Shown: piece after piece, positions 11,274-56,000 of the stretch
Numbering within the stretch: the first letter of the stretch is position 1
Layout of the letters: each line of letters starts with the position of its first letter
Assembly (NCBI GenBank): GCA_963930655.1
Contig: OZ005602.1
Coordinates: forward strand, 7,928,001 to 7,992,000
Direction: 5' to 3'
Source of the DNA: Myrica gale
Taxonomy: Eukaryota > Streptophyta > Magnoliopsida > Fagales > Myricaceae
DNA length: 64,000 bases
The notes under the pieces: model-generated
The model's database searches: none
What the model was told of the DNA's origin: nothing
Seen by the model: only the letters and a program-made list of their open reading frames with translations
Made by a program: the position numbers and the translations under genes

Positions 11274-11309
11274 TACCTAATCCAGTAATCTTCAGCACTT
11301 GATCACATG

Positions 11310-11830
11310 CCATAGGGCTGTCAAGGCCACCTCGTGGGCACCAAGGCTAACCCATTGAGGGGAAGTATATGTACTTTGACAATGAAATTTTGCAGGGATG
11401 CTAAGAAAAATGTAAGCTCGAGGATGGAACAAGCCATATAAATTTTGGAGAAACATAATTTTTTTATATAATTATTTTAATGGGAAAACGAAAAAAATAA
11501 TAAAAAATAGAAAATAGGAAAAGCGGTGGAGACGACGGTTGGAACACCTTCCAAATGTATTGTTATGAATTTAGGAATGTGTTTTGGGTGGTTTCGTCAC
11601 CCCAAGTAGCTGTAGAAGAGTTTGAACCCCGGGAGTGCGGCGTGGGCTGTCAGGATATGTCGTGGGCGCTGTCAAGGCCACCCAGTGGGCACCAAGGCCA
11701 TGTCATTAAGGGTGTCGAGGCATGCCATGGGGGGTGTCGAGGACACATCGTGGGCACCAAGGCTAAGCCATGGGTGGTGTCGAGGCCACCTCGTGGGCTG
11801 TCAAGGGGTAGCCTTGACACCCATCACTAC
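11310..11830. repeat. Degenerate GC-rich direct repeats
   Basis: Short units of the form gtgggcaccaaggc / tgtcgaggccac recur several times at 11318-11360 and 11640-11820, in one orientation and with imperfect spacing. The open frames running through them are a by-product of the repeats. Confidence 0.55.
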
Positions 11831-12224
11831 TCTCTCTTCTCTCTTATCCTATGTTTTCTCTTTCGCCTTATATCTACACTCTCTCTTCATTATTTTCATC
11901 TTTTAGATTAGTTTCTTTTATGTTTTATTATTCCAATGTCTTGTATTTCAATTCCTATAATTTAGATTTTAAGTTTCATGCTCTTTAATTTTCTGTAATT
12001 TCTATTTCAATTCTGGATTATGTTCTCATTGTTTTTTGTTTCTTTTAACTTGAATCTTAGATTGTAATAAGACGATATTATTTAATCTAAGAATCTTGTA
12101 TTCTCTTTCCTTGTCATTTAATTTTCGTCCTTTACTTATTGATATTTATTTTCTGTCATTTACTTTCTGTCTTTTACTTTAATGCATATTATATTCTTGG
12201 AGAGAGAGAGACTGAGAGAGACTG

Positions 12225-12500
12225 CACATTAGGATCAATTACAAATAAAAAGTCCAGATTTCCAAATTCATTATAATCAATTACAAAATAAAACATCTTT
12301 AATGAATTTTCAAATATATTATGATCAATTATGAAATAAAAGCTCATTAAGTTGGGCGAAATAAAATTCTCATTAATGGGTTTCCAAATACATCAATTAC
12401 AAAATAAAAAAGTCTACTAATAAATTTTCAAATACATTATGATCAATTATGAAATTAAATATCCATTAATTAATGAGTTGGCTATATTCAAAGACACCAT
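12225..12500. repeat. AT-rich degenerate tandem repeats
   Basis: A unit of roughly 55-65 bp recurs four to five times, built around atgatcaattatgaaataaa and cattaatg(g/a)gttttcaaata-like words. It is non-coding. Confidence 0.55.
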
Positions 12501-12784
12501 TAATATTCATCAATGAGCGTTTTAAAATTATTCTTCAAAATGGGAGATAGGTAGTTTTCAATCTAAATTTGATTTTGTTAGTTGTCTTGGATTTGAATTT
12601 AAATTTGAATTCTCGCATATTTAAATGCAAATTAGGAATTGTTTAGATGATATGAAGAGAACTTTTAGGTGAGTTTTCAATTCAAAATTAATTTTGTTGA
12701 GTCGTCATCTATTTCCGCAACTATATCTGTAGATGCAAATTAGAGAATTGTTGGTGTGATAGGGAGATGATTTTTAGGAATCAT

Positions 12785-13040
12785 TTGTGCTTGATTTTCT
12801 ATTCTCCTCCCTCTCTCTATCCCACTACCCCTCTCTCTAGCTCTATCTCTCTATCTCCCCCTCTCTCTCACCCTCTCTTTCACCTCTTTCTTCTTCTCTC
12901 TCACCTCTTTGTCTCTCTCCCCCTCTCTCTGTCCTTTATCTCTCTTTCTCCCACACCTCTCTTCTCTGTCTCTCTCTCTCCCTCTATCTCTTCTCTGTCT
13001 TTCTCCCCCTCACCTCTCTCTCTCCCTCTCTCTGTCACCT
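12785..13040. repeat. CT-rich microsatellite tract
   Basis: About 250 bp consist almost wholly of tctctc/ccctct steps. The long serine- and leucine-rich open frames across it reflect composition only. Confidence 0.9.
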
Positions 13041-13849
13041 AGTTTTATTTTTAAAAATACAACTGTGGCAGCACAACCATCGCCAATTTCATCGCTGATA
13101 GGTGAAAATGACAACCGGCACCGGTGGCGGTAAATCGGCACACCACCGATACCAGTGAACAACCATATCTCCTAGTCACTCCGAAGTACGTTGTCTTTAC
13201 AAAAGACCTATATCACATAAACCATAAGGACCAATTTAGGATTTGGCCACACAAGAACTACCGACTCTAATTATGTGGACAAGAGAGGGGCTTAAATTAT
13301 TTTTTTTTTGAAGGGACGAACAAGTATATTCCCGAAATTTTGGGAATCTTTACTTTATTGAGATTTATTGGGGTTTGTGAAAAGTAGAGAGTGTGTGTGT
13401 AAAAGTTAAAAATTTTAGAGTGTGTTTGATTTGTTGGAAATTTCGAACCCCAAAATTTTAGGGAAACAAACACCCCCTAGAAATTGAGAAATATTTTTCA
13501 TTCCGGCGTAGCCTAATCCACGGGCATAGGGAAGTCCAACAACCAAACACCACGGACTCGCCTCTGACTTTTTTTCTTTTTTTGGTCTTTTTTATTGAGC
13601 GACTGCCTCTGACTAACAGCGCAGAATTCGGCCCAGCGCATCTTTTACAAAATTGCAATCCTTTTTATGAATTTTGAGTTTTAAGCTATATGCTAATACC
13701 ACGACGTTTTCTGTTTTGCCGCTTTTCCTTTGTTTCTCTGAAATTCACCTCCATGCCTACTGCAACTCAAGTACCGGCGCTGAATCTCGCCTTTGGTGCT
13801 CTCCTCTCTTAAAATACGCACCCCCCCCCCCCCCCCTTTCAGAAACTTG
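13041..13849 (+). promoter_or_regulatory. Region upstream of SMC3, probable promoter
   Basis: This stretch lies between the CT tract and the inferred SMC3 leader. No clear TATA box was identified. A run of about 16 C residues lies at about 13821-13836. Assignment as promoter rests on position only. Confidence 0.4.
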
Positions 13850-14741
13850 CTCAAGACACTTCTCAAGCTTCACCTCCGTCGTCCACTTCTCTTCTGCGAG
13901 TCCGTTTTCCCCGCTCACTCTTAAAGTCTCTTGCTCTCTTTGAACTTTTATCAATTTTCAGCTTCATCCGGTAAGCCAAGCCTTTTCTCTCTTATTTCTC
14001 TTCTCCTAGTTGAGATTTAGCTTCAACAGGTTAAACCGATGTTTACGCGAAAAATTTTGCACTTGTCGAAACCCTAGAGTGAACTCCGAGCTAGGTTCTA
14101 TCTCTCTGACTTTGCGCTTTTGTTCTTTGGCTCGAATTTTCCGATACAGACTTTTCGGCGTGAGAAGTGGGTTAGGTTTTGCGTCCAATTGACCAGCTCA
14201 TGCTCTAAACTCAGAGCCGTAGCCCTTGATTGTGTTCTTGCTTTGTTTGGGAATCATGAGAAGTAATTATGAAGCGCTGATTTGCTCTAGTGTAGTTTGT
14301 TTAGCATTTCTGAAGTATGTCTCCGCTTGGGGTGCTATAATTGCCTTGGAAGTTTTCCTGATTTGCTGATAGAACAGTGAAGGTCTTGGCATTGTTTGGT
14401 TAGCGAGTACTTACCTGTATCTAAAAGCAAGTGCGGTCAAATGCTTGTAAAGTACCTGTAAAAAAATAGTTCCACCGTCCCTAACTAGAGTGGCGTTTGT
14501 TTAGCATTTAAGAAGTTCTTTGTTGGTTTTAGTGTATTAATGGGCTTGACGTGCCAAGTTAAATACTTCTGAAATGCTTATCAAATGTTAGCTTCGCTTA
14601 CATCATATGCTGGGTTGGGTATCCTAACTTTTGGGTTCCTGAGAGTCGGTAGTTTTTTGCCTCTGTATTTAAATAAACAGCAGTCTGATAGTTATCCTTT
14701 CACATTCTCATGCAGAGGTTGGATGATCTGCTGATTTCAGC
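13850..14741 (+). other. SMC3: SMC3 5' leader with a leader intron
   Basis: A pyrimidine-rich leader exon ends at a good donor (ccg|gtaagcc, intron from 13971). A matching acceptor (tgcag, ending at 14715) lies 26 nt upstream of the ATG. An intron in the 5' UTR at about 13971-14715 is therefore likely. The transcription start, placed near 13.85 kb, is a guess. Confidence 0.5.
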
Positions 14742-47336
<32,595 letters not shown>

Positions 47337-48125
47337 GGTCTTTACTTTCGCTCTTTTTCTTTTTTTTTGCAACCCTTTTATTCTTCACTTTCAATTAGTT
47401 AGATGGGGGACAGAACAAATATTTACACCGAGGAATCTGTAGGATGCTGAGTATATTAATTTCAACTGGGGAGGGTTGAGTTGGCCCATCTTTTTACCAG
47501 GTCTTGACTGTCATGCTTGATGAGCTTAGTGAGGTACACCTGCTATCAAATTAATTGAGATATGTGTGTTTGTACTCTCAATATGGTATTTGCATGTTGG
47601 TATGTGCAGCCAAGTTCCATGAAGTACTGATCTATCTTTGGAAGCTGCCAAATGCGGCTGCTGCTTTTTAAGAGGAGCAAACGCTGGGCAGATCAAAATA
47701 GAGCCAGTGCTCTGGACTCTTTGAAATTTGATGTACAACACTGTACGGAGCGAAACATCTCCTTGGTATCATGTTGTTACCCACTTTTACAAACCATGAT
47801 TTATAATCAAATGAAAATGAACTTTGAAGTTAGAAGTTGGAGAAAGATACTGAATGCTGTTGATATATATTGTTCAAGTAAATATATTAACGATGGGTGT
47901 CACAGATTTTTTTTACGTCTAGCAAGTTGTTCCTTTTTTGGTCAGAATTAGAAAGGCTTGGATTCAGGTTTAAGCTGTGGTTGATAGGATTTCTGTGAGC
48001 TGCTTCTGTGGTCTTGGCATAAATACTGCTCGAGGAGCAATGGATTTTGCGAGCAGGAGAATTTGCTGTTGCAGGAAGGGACTTCATTTTGGTTCGAGTT
48101 CTGATAATTGGTCAATCTATATTGC
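47337..48125 (+). other. SMC3 3' UTR and downstream flank
   Basis: This is sequence after the SMC3 stop, presumably including the 3' UTR. No definite polyadenylation site was chosen. Short frames here look non-coding. Confidence 0.4.
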
Positions 48126-49453
48126 CCATGGATTTTTTTTTTTTTAGGAAAGAGGACGGTACTTGAAAAATTTATTAAATAGGCTTCTCTTGTAGTGAAA
48201 AGAATACTTGGTAGCAAACATCAAATGAATCAATCCTGTAAGATAAAAGATAACAAAACATAACAACCTATTTTTTTCGGGGATATAAACTTGGAAGAAA
48301 CTATCAATACATAAAAAAAAAACACATTGAAAACATTATAGCCGTATAATTGGTAGGGCATGAAGATCTAATATGTAGGCCCTGACAGCTTTTCTGAGCA
48401 TATCTTTAACTTCGTTGAAATGTTGTTTCAATCCTGTATTGTCTGTTAAAGAATTTGTCTCACGATGATATATATATATATAATCTCAAAGATAGAATGT
48501 CTAAACATTGTAATAAGTAATCCTAGAAATTTCAAAGATATCAAAAACTGCATTAGTAAATCCCTCTCTATCTATAGGTTTTCTGGTTTAATGTTGAATC
48601 GGGTACGTTCTACTTACATTAGGAGCTAATATCCCTCTTTGTAATCTTATATATATATATATCCTTTTGTGGGGTGTTTAAAATTTTGAAGTGTTGGATT
48701 TGGTGAAAAAGTAAAGAGAGATTATTTGAATGAATTTTTTATATTTATTTGGAATGAAAATTTTATGATTTGATGGAAAAAGAATTTTGGAGTTATTTTA
48801 TCAGGGCCAAAAGCATCTCTCATATTAGGGGAGATGAACAAGTTCTTGTAGGCGCAAGAAAGATGTCTGATTTATTTAATTAATTAATTAATTATTAATA
48901 AAATGACGTAATTAAGTTGACTACTACAACAAAAGGTGAGCGTTTACAGTCAGTGACGAGGATTTCTTGCAATTCAGGTGATCGAATTACAGGTGCAATA
49001 GGAGAGGGGGAGAAAAGGATGGGTCATGGTCGGGACCTACACCCCTCTCTCTCTCTCTTAATTGCTCCCTCGGCAATACCTAGGGTATTGTAGAGGATCC
49101 CGTTCCTACAGTCAGACCCTTATTAGAGAATCGATTCCTTTTTGAGGGCTCTGCACCGCATTCCCAAGACGCACCTTGTTCCCGGCTATTCTAGACAGAG
49201 GAGTGTGGCCCTCTCCATTTTCACTCGAACCATTCTCCAAGTCCCCAAATTAGCATTGCCTTAAACAAGCTTACATCTCTCGATAGCATCCACGAGCACT
49301 CAAAAGAGCTTCTTCTTCTTCTTCTTCAACTTCTAGAAGGAAACACAATTTTCCTAAGTTTCCACGTACTATCTATACGTTGCTTTGAAATAGAAGGCAT
49401 TCTAAAAATCTCCTGCAAACTCTCGAAAACAATACAAGAATCCATGTTCTACT
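48126..49453. other. Intergenic, mostly unremarkable
   Basis: This AT-rich stretch holds a MITE-like repeat at 48668-48822, a (TTAA)n run near 48878-48895, a (TC)n run near 49047-49058 and a (CTT)n run near 49310-49330. At 49411-49443 and 49510-49543 a word ending caatacaagaatccatg occurs twice, so part of the resistance-gene relic that follows was locally duplicated. Confidence 0.5.
48668..48822. repeat. AT-rich MITE-like repeat
   Basis: The sequence tttaaaattttgaagtg...tttggtgaaaaagtaaagaga is the reverse complement of related sequence at about 50535-50690 (tttttcaccaaattcaatac...aaaattttaa). Two diverged copies of one family are therefore present. Ends and target duplication were not resolved. 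Confidence 0.45.
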
Positions 49454-50534
49454 TTGAAACAAAAGAACATTCTTGTCGCATTCTTGTCTTCAGGAGGGAC
49501 GAAAAGTTCCCGTAAACTCTTGAAAGCAATACAAGAATCCATGTACGCAGTCGTTGTTATCTTACAAAACTATGTCATTAGATCCATGGGAGAGACAATG
49601 TTGACAATTTTGCCTATTTTCTACCATGTAGATCCCCGTGATGTGCGAAATCAAAAGGGTACTTTGACGGAAACTTATACTAAGCATGAATATGACCTTC
49701 AGATTGACACATCGATGATACAACAGTGGACAACTGCTTTGAAACAAGTGGGGTATATCTCTAGATGGAATTTACACGAGAGGTAATATATATTTAGTTT
49801 TTTTCTGGTGATAATAACTCATCATGAGAAAATCGGTGGTGTTTTAGTGCAGCAAGTTATGATCACAATGATAACAATTTCAACAAATAATCATAGGAAC
49901 CAAAATAACTTAAGTGTTTTTTTACTTTGTTGAACAAAATTTGCATCGCCCGACAGCTCAAGTACTACCCTTCTGACTGTTTTGAGCACCTCTTTAAAGA
50001 AGCTTCCGGTTATTTTGCAACAATAGAAGCATATTTGTTTTCTTTTCTTTTCCTTTCCTTTCCTTTCTTCCTCCCTTTCTTTCTTAGGGAAAAGATTTAT
50101 GCTTTGTACTCTTGATTTGTTACTCTTAATAGTCGAATTTTGACACATGGTTCAATACCTATTGATTTCCATGATAATCTATTGACATGGTTTACAAAGT
50201 GTAAACTTGTAGATAGTTTTGGATATAATGATTCGCGTTTGATAATTTATTGTACAAATTATAAATTGTATGATAGTTTGAGGGTAAAAAAAATATAATC
50301 TTTTCTTACGATGTACAAACGAATTAAACCTTATCTACGTTGAGACATGATAAACTAAATAGCTCCCCTTTATTAGTTAAACAAAACTAAACATTCTACA
50401 TAATTGAATGTTTCGGCTCTTTGTAGCTATCACTTTCTCACAAAAAATAAGTGTAACTTGTTTTTTTTACAGGCATGAATCATCTGTGGTGAAAGAAATA
50501 ACTGCAAGCATATTCCAGGTTATGTTTGTTTACT

Positions 50535-50690
50535 AAAATTTTAACATAATAAAAAATTACAATATAATCTCTCTCCCCATCACATCATTACTTTTCACTA
50601 TAATAAATATTAAAAATCATCTCTCTTCATTTTTTCACCAAATTCAATACTCTAAAATTTTAACCTCCCCAAACACAACCTCAGCCAACT
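50535..50690. repeat. AT-rich MITE-like repeat, inverse of 48668-48822
   Basis: This is a diverged inverted match to 48668-48822 and lies between the second exon and the NB-ARC part of the TNL relic. It has no coding. Confidence 0.45.
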
Positions 50691-50771
50691 GAATAGTAGA
50701 CTCTCACAAGTTTACAAGAAATTAGTTAGAATAGAATCTCCTACAGAAAAAATAATGAACTTACTTGAGAT

Positions 50772-51065
50772 ATGTTCGTTTTCACATTTTTTCAGAATTC
50801 TAAATATATTCACACTACTACCACCGAACATATTCAGAATTCAAACACAAACACCAATACATTATACACAATCTCCAACAACTTTTTAATTTTTTATTCA
50901 ACATAAATTTTCTCTCTATATTTTTTCACATAACTCCAATACTTTTTTATTAAATAATTACATCAAATCATTTCTCTCTCCACTTTACACAAACACCAAT
51001 AAAACAATTCAACATAAATATTCACAACTTCTCTAAAATCCTATATTTTTACTCAAAACGAACAT
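50772..51065 (-). mobile_element. ATGTTCG MITE, copy 1
   Basis: This 294-bp AT-rich element has termini atgttcgttttcac and actcaaaacgaacat. It is the reverse complement of 61230-61528 along its whole length, and of 58031-58315. It sits in the TNL relic just before the degraded P-loop. The target duplication is unclear, so the superfamily is not assigned. Confidence 0.8.
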
Positions 51066-52210
51066 AACCCAAGGTATGGGATTGGTTGGTGTTCGGTTTA
51101 TAGGGATTCATGAGATGGGGTATCACGACTCTGCACGCAGAAGTTATTTATGATAGAGTTTCTTATTAATTTGAAGCAACTAGTTTTATTAGTTCTATAA
51201 GAGAAAAAAAAAAATGGAAGGCACGATATTGTCTCTACAAAACCAACTTATTTCTGATGTTTTAAGGCAAAATATATATATAAAAAAAAAAAAAAACTCA
51301 GATGTACGTGGGAGAATCAATGTGATAGGAAATAGAATGTTGAATAGAAATTTTTTATTGTTATCGATGATGTGGATGTAGAAACACAGTTAGAGGCATT
51401 AGCAGTAAGACATAATTGGTTTGGTCTAGGGAGCAGGATTATTGTAACAAACAGAGATAATCATTTATTAAAAGGCCTTGTGGATTATATCTATGAGGCT
51501 AAGCTGATAAACAATGATGAAGCTTTGACGCTCTTTAGTTTGTTAGCCTTCTAGGAACCTTATCCTGATACAAACTATGTGAATTTGTCTAAGGGTTTTA
51601 TATCTTACGCTCAAGGCCTTCCTTTAGTTCTTAAAATTGTGGGTTCTTTTTTGTTTGGTAGAACAACATATGCATGAAAAACTGCTTTGGATCAACTAAA
51701 AGCAAATCCAAGCAAAGAAATATTGGATGTACTTGAAATAGGTTTTAATTGACTAGAAGATTCAAAGAAAAAATTGCACTTGGACATTTCATGTTTCTTT
51801 AAAGGAGATCAGGTCCTAGATAATTTACTAATGGAAATACTGTCCTGGTATCAATATTGATGTTTTTCTCATTGACAAATCCCTTATAACTATTTCATGA
51901 GTGAGACAATAGCAAATGCATCCTTTGTTACAAGAAATAGTTCAGTGTGAATCTCCCAAAGAGCCTGGCCAGCGCAGTAGATTGTGGCATTACGAGGACA
52001 TCCGTGTTGAAGAATAACTTTGTAAGTGGATTGGTCAAGACAATAAGGCAGACCAATAACACTGCAAAAGTTTGTCTCGGGTCCATCCATCAATTGGAGT
52101 TCTCACACGGCCTAAAAAATTGAATCTTGGTCATTGTGAGAGACTTAAAAGCCTTCCAAACAGGATTAGCTTGGAATCTCTTGAATAGACGCTATTCCAA
52201 ATTTAAAACT

Positions 52211-52753
52211 TCCCAATGGGAAATAGGACATTTTTGTTGAAAGGTTTAAATTGCTGCGAAAGCCTTTCAACTCTTCTGAGCGGTATGAAGCCTGAAGGTA
52301 TTGTAACAGAGCCCTTATTCCTGTGGGCCCCTGTAGTCCCTCTTATTGGGCCAATTGAATGTCGCAGCTGCATTTGGGCTTCAGTGGTACCTCTACTGAA
52401 AATTATAGGCAAGAAATATCAAAAGCGTATTACTTCCACACCGGAAAAAATAGAATGATACAGATCTTTTGAGGATTTTGGAAGACGGAAGCTGTGGATG
52501 TGAAAAATTCATATTTTTTAGTTTCTATATATTTTTAAATTTATATTGTTTTTTATTATAATTTTGCTTTGGAGCGGCATTCGCTCGATGAGCCTTTTTG
52601 CTCGCTTTTCTCAATAAAACTATTAGTTAGTTCTATTGAGCTTAATCGATCATCAAGGTGCCACTATAGGTCTTCAACTAAGCGTTATACAACACAATGT
52701 ATAATTGGACTAACCAAAGCTTTGGTTTAGTATCGTTTCTTAAGAATTTGACA
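52211..52753. other. Intergenic, no gene seen
   Basis: This is downstream flank of the TNL relic. A short run near 52220-52290 may still be leucine-rich-repeat debris. The rest shows nothing recognisable. Confidence 0.45.
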
Positions 52754-53071
52754 TAGGGGAGTAATTATATAAACTGCACTCTATGAATTAGCTCATAGAG
52801 AATGGAAATAGAAAAATTCCAAGCTGCTCTGCTAGTTCTTGGTAGCTTTTGTTGTCAAGCCAAACCCAAATGGGAATAGAGGGTCATAATGTGGATCGCC
52901 AACATTCATTGGTAGGGGAGTAATTATATAAACTGCACTCTATGAATTAGCTCATAGAGAATGGAAATAGAAAAATTCCAAGCTGCTCTGCTAGTTCTTG
53001 GTAGCTTTTGTTGTCAAGCCAAACCCAAATGGGAATAGAGGGTCATAATGTGGATCGCCAACATTCATTGG
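52754..53071. repeat. Perfect 159-bp tandem duplication at the GH3 gene end
   Basis: Segments 52754-52912 and 52913-53071 appear identical by eye. Each contains the last 27 codons, the stop and about 78 bp of 3' UTR of the minus-strand GH3 gene. The promoter-proximal copy completes the gene and the distal copy lies in its 3' UTR. Confidence 0.93.
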
Positions 53072-56000
53072 GAGCTGATCCACTGTCTTGAACCACGTCC
53101 GTGCAAGCTTGCCCGTGAATCCGTAATCACCGAACAATAGGTCGGCAACGCCTTGGCCTTCAGTTCCAGGGAGCCAAGCAGCCACAAGCGCATCAATTGT
53201 TTCCAGGTATGGTTGGATCACGACAGGGCGGCCAGAAATCACAACAACAACGCATTTGACGGCTCCACACACGTTCTTTATAGTGCTGGGACCAGGTTCT
53301 GGTATAGACAGATTGAAGCTGTCGCCGTACATTTCTGCATATGGGGGCTCACCCACGACAACAATGGCGTAGGAGAATTTCTCAGACTTGACAAACTCTG
53401 CATCAGGATTCTCACTGTAGACAACCTCGGTTGTAGGATCAACCGTGTTATGCACGGCATTTACGATTGTAGTGCCTGTTGATACAAATGTTGGACCATC
53501 AAACAAACTGTTAAGTTAAATCATGCAGGTTGGTTTTAAAGAGGGTATATTAAGTTTGTACGATGATGGGTGTCTCCAAGTGAGTCAATGGTAAAATTCC
53601 CACCACTTTCCATGTTGCAGGAGGATGGCTTGCCAAGGCAATTTTGAACATAAGAATTCACACTCAATTAACGTACCACTTGTAAGATCATTGCCTTGAA
53701 GACCCTGCCATGTGATCGTCCAGCCTCCGCATTGATAGCCCACGTTATCAGCATGACTTCCTGCGACTAGGATCTTTGCTGTTTTCTTGGGAAGGGGAAG
53801 CAAGGGCTTGTTAGTAGATTTTCCATTCTTTAGTAGGACAAGCGATTTTCTTACAGCCTCCCTGGCCAATTTCCTGTGTTCCTGCTCAGGCAAGGTATTT
53901 GATTATAGCAAAGCAAAAACAAAAAAACAAAAACAAACATAGTGAAGAGTATGGAAGTTGTCTTAAGAAGGTTGAGAACAGACCTGACTACCAAGTTGGT
54001 TGACCAGGCTGAGATCAGCTAGTGGATTCTCAAAGAGACCCATAACAAATTTAATCCTCAAGATTCTCTTCACAGCATCATCAATTCTGCTCATGGGTAT
54101 GATATTGTTCTTCACCTGATTGGTTAGAGCATCAATGAATTCGGTGAAGGCATATGGAACCATGATCTGTGAGACAAAAGATACGTTAGAGATCGAAAAA
54201 AATACAGAAATGAATATGTGTGAGCTCTCAAGGAACACGAAGCTGAATTTGAAGATCGCATAATGACAAGTTCTAGACCACAATAAATGTCGACTGACCA
54301 TGTCGATTCCAGCACCAACTCCAGCTTCAACAGAGTACGAATAGTTAGCATGGGGAGGGGAGGTAATCCTGTCAATACCCTGCCAATCTGAGATGACAAA
54401 ACCCTGAAACACATCGAAAGAAACTCGTTATGTTGCCGTCAATTGGGTGACCAATTTGAGGATCAGACTAAATAATGATTTTGCTACCTTGAACTTTAGC
54501 TTGTCCTTTAGGAAACCAGTGACAAGATCACGATTAGCATGCATCTTCTCTCCATTCCAGCTCGAGTATGATACCATAACTGTCGCAACACCCTTGTTGA
54601 TGGAGTTATAGTAAGCGGGCATGTGAATGCTGAACAATCCCTTTGAATTGATCACAGTGTTGTTCTCATCAATGCCCAAGGTCGTACCACCATCTCCCAC
54701 AAAGTGCTTAGCACAGGCTGCAACCTTTTGCCTAGCAAATGCAATCAACAGATCAGGTGAAATTATTCCAGGAAGGTTTTAAATTTATACATTTATGGGC
54801 TAAAAAAACTGCAAATAATATGCTATTCCGAAAAGGGGGTCCATGCATGGAGGGATAGATGATCCATGAATAAGCAATGATTCCAACCTGGAATGCTGTT
54901 TCTTTTAATGGTTAACTTCAGATGCCATCATCTAGAGACAGACAGAAGATAAAACTTGTGTATGCAGCAGCAAAAATGTCAACCATGGAGCCTAAATACA
55001 TAAATTGGAATAGGGGAGGGGGGTTGGCAGAACTTGCTTTATGGTTACAGTGATTCATTTTATGTATAAAGGAATAAAGGGTTAGACCCACCATTTGTCT
55101 AGACAAACAAAAAATCTCCAAACAAGCTAAAATAGGTCATGTCAAACCTGAAGTAACAAATCCATAGGATGTCGACCTCACCAACTAATCAATTCCGACA
55201 ATGCAAGCTCCACTTATTCAGAACAGTGAGAAAGGGGATGTCATAAGCATTTTCAAATTTTATCCGTTATAAATGGTTGATATCTAGACAAGCATTGCAC
55301 GCCACCACCGGATGAGACCTAAAATTACCCCAAAGAAACTATTCATACACAATGTGAGACATAAGGTAATATATGCAGAGGATGTTGGCCCTCGACAGAA
55401 AGCAAAAATTGAGGGAAACTACTTCTCTGCTATTTGTGGAGTTGTAAAAAAACTAAATCATTTCCAACAAATGCGAATTTGAAAGTTTGTTTGTTATAAG
55501 AGTTTAGCAAAAGGAAAAGCACGCGTGATCATAAAAGCATAAACGTTATGATTCTGAACACGTACTAAAGCAGAGCACTACAGGACAAAGACAATGACAA
55601 CAAATTTTTCTACGTTTGAATCAATCAGCTTTTAAGACTTTTTTTTTCCAATTCTTGTGCTCAGGTATGGTCCATATTGGAGCTCAAACAGTGATTAGAT
55701 TTGAACTATTCAAGGAAAAATAATATAGCCAGCTAATAATGGACCCAGATTTAAGCAACAGGACAGAGTAGGAATTTCTCAAAAGGGTTCTTACTTTCCA
55801 GCAACAAAGGGAACACCCTTTCGAGATTTCGCAGGTATGTCTCCTTGCAAACCGGGTATAATCTCAGTCATTGCTTGAACAATCTTAGGGTCCTCGCTAT
55901 AACTTTCATAGCACCGACCCCATCTTGGGTCTCTGCAGACCTGTAAAGACAAAAGCAGCAGACAACAAACGTTAGGATATAACAGCTCTTTCTTTTTTCT

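Larger units (their letters stand above)
49454..52210 (+). pseudogene. TIR-NB-LRR disease-resistance gene relic
   Basis: A TIR-domain exon to 49782 (LPIFYHVDPRDVRNQKG, WTTALKQVGYISRWNL) ends at a gtaata donor and joins in phase to exon 50473-50518 (HESSVVKEITASIFQ), the standard plant TNL arrangement. NB-ARC remnants follow from about 51080: a degraded P-loop (the lysine-containing core is gone), VIDDVD-type kinase 2 (about 51360), [10 protein letters not shown] (about 51430), QGLPLVLKIVGS (about 51615) and LHLDISCFFKGD (about 51776). Leucine-rich-repeat words (LNLGHCERLKSLPNR) lie near 52110-52170. Several in-frame stops, for example near 51552 and 51676, and missing TIR segments show it is dead. 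In living TNLs the product is an intracellular immune receptor. Confidence 0.88.

Noticed and set aside
11555-11911. 118-codon frame
   Set aside because: It follows GC-rich degenerate direct repeats and the apparent protein simply repeats with them.
12767-13133. Overlapping serine/leucine-rich open frames
   Set aside because: They are produced by the CT-rich microsatellite and have no protein features.
47652-47951. 99-codon frame after SMC3
   Set aside because: It lies in the probable 3' UTR and has no domain or conserved motif.
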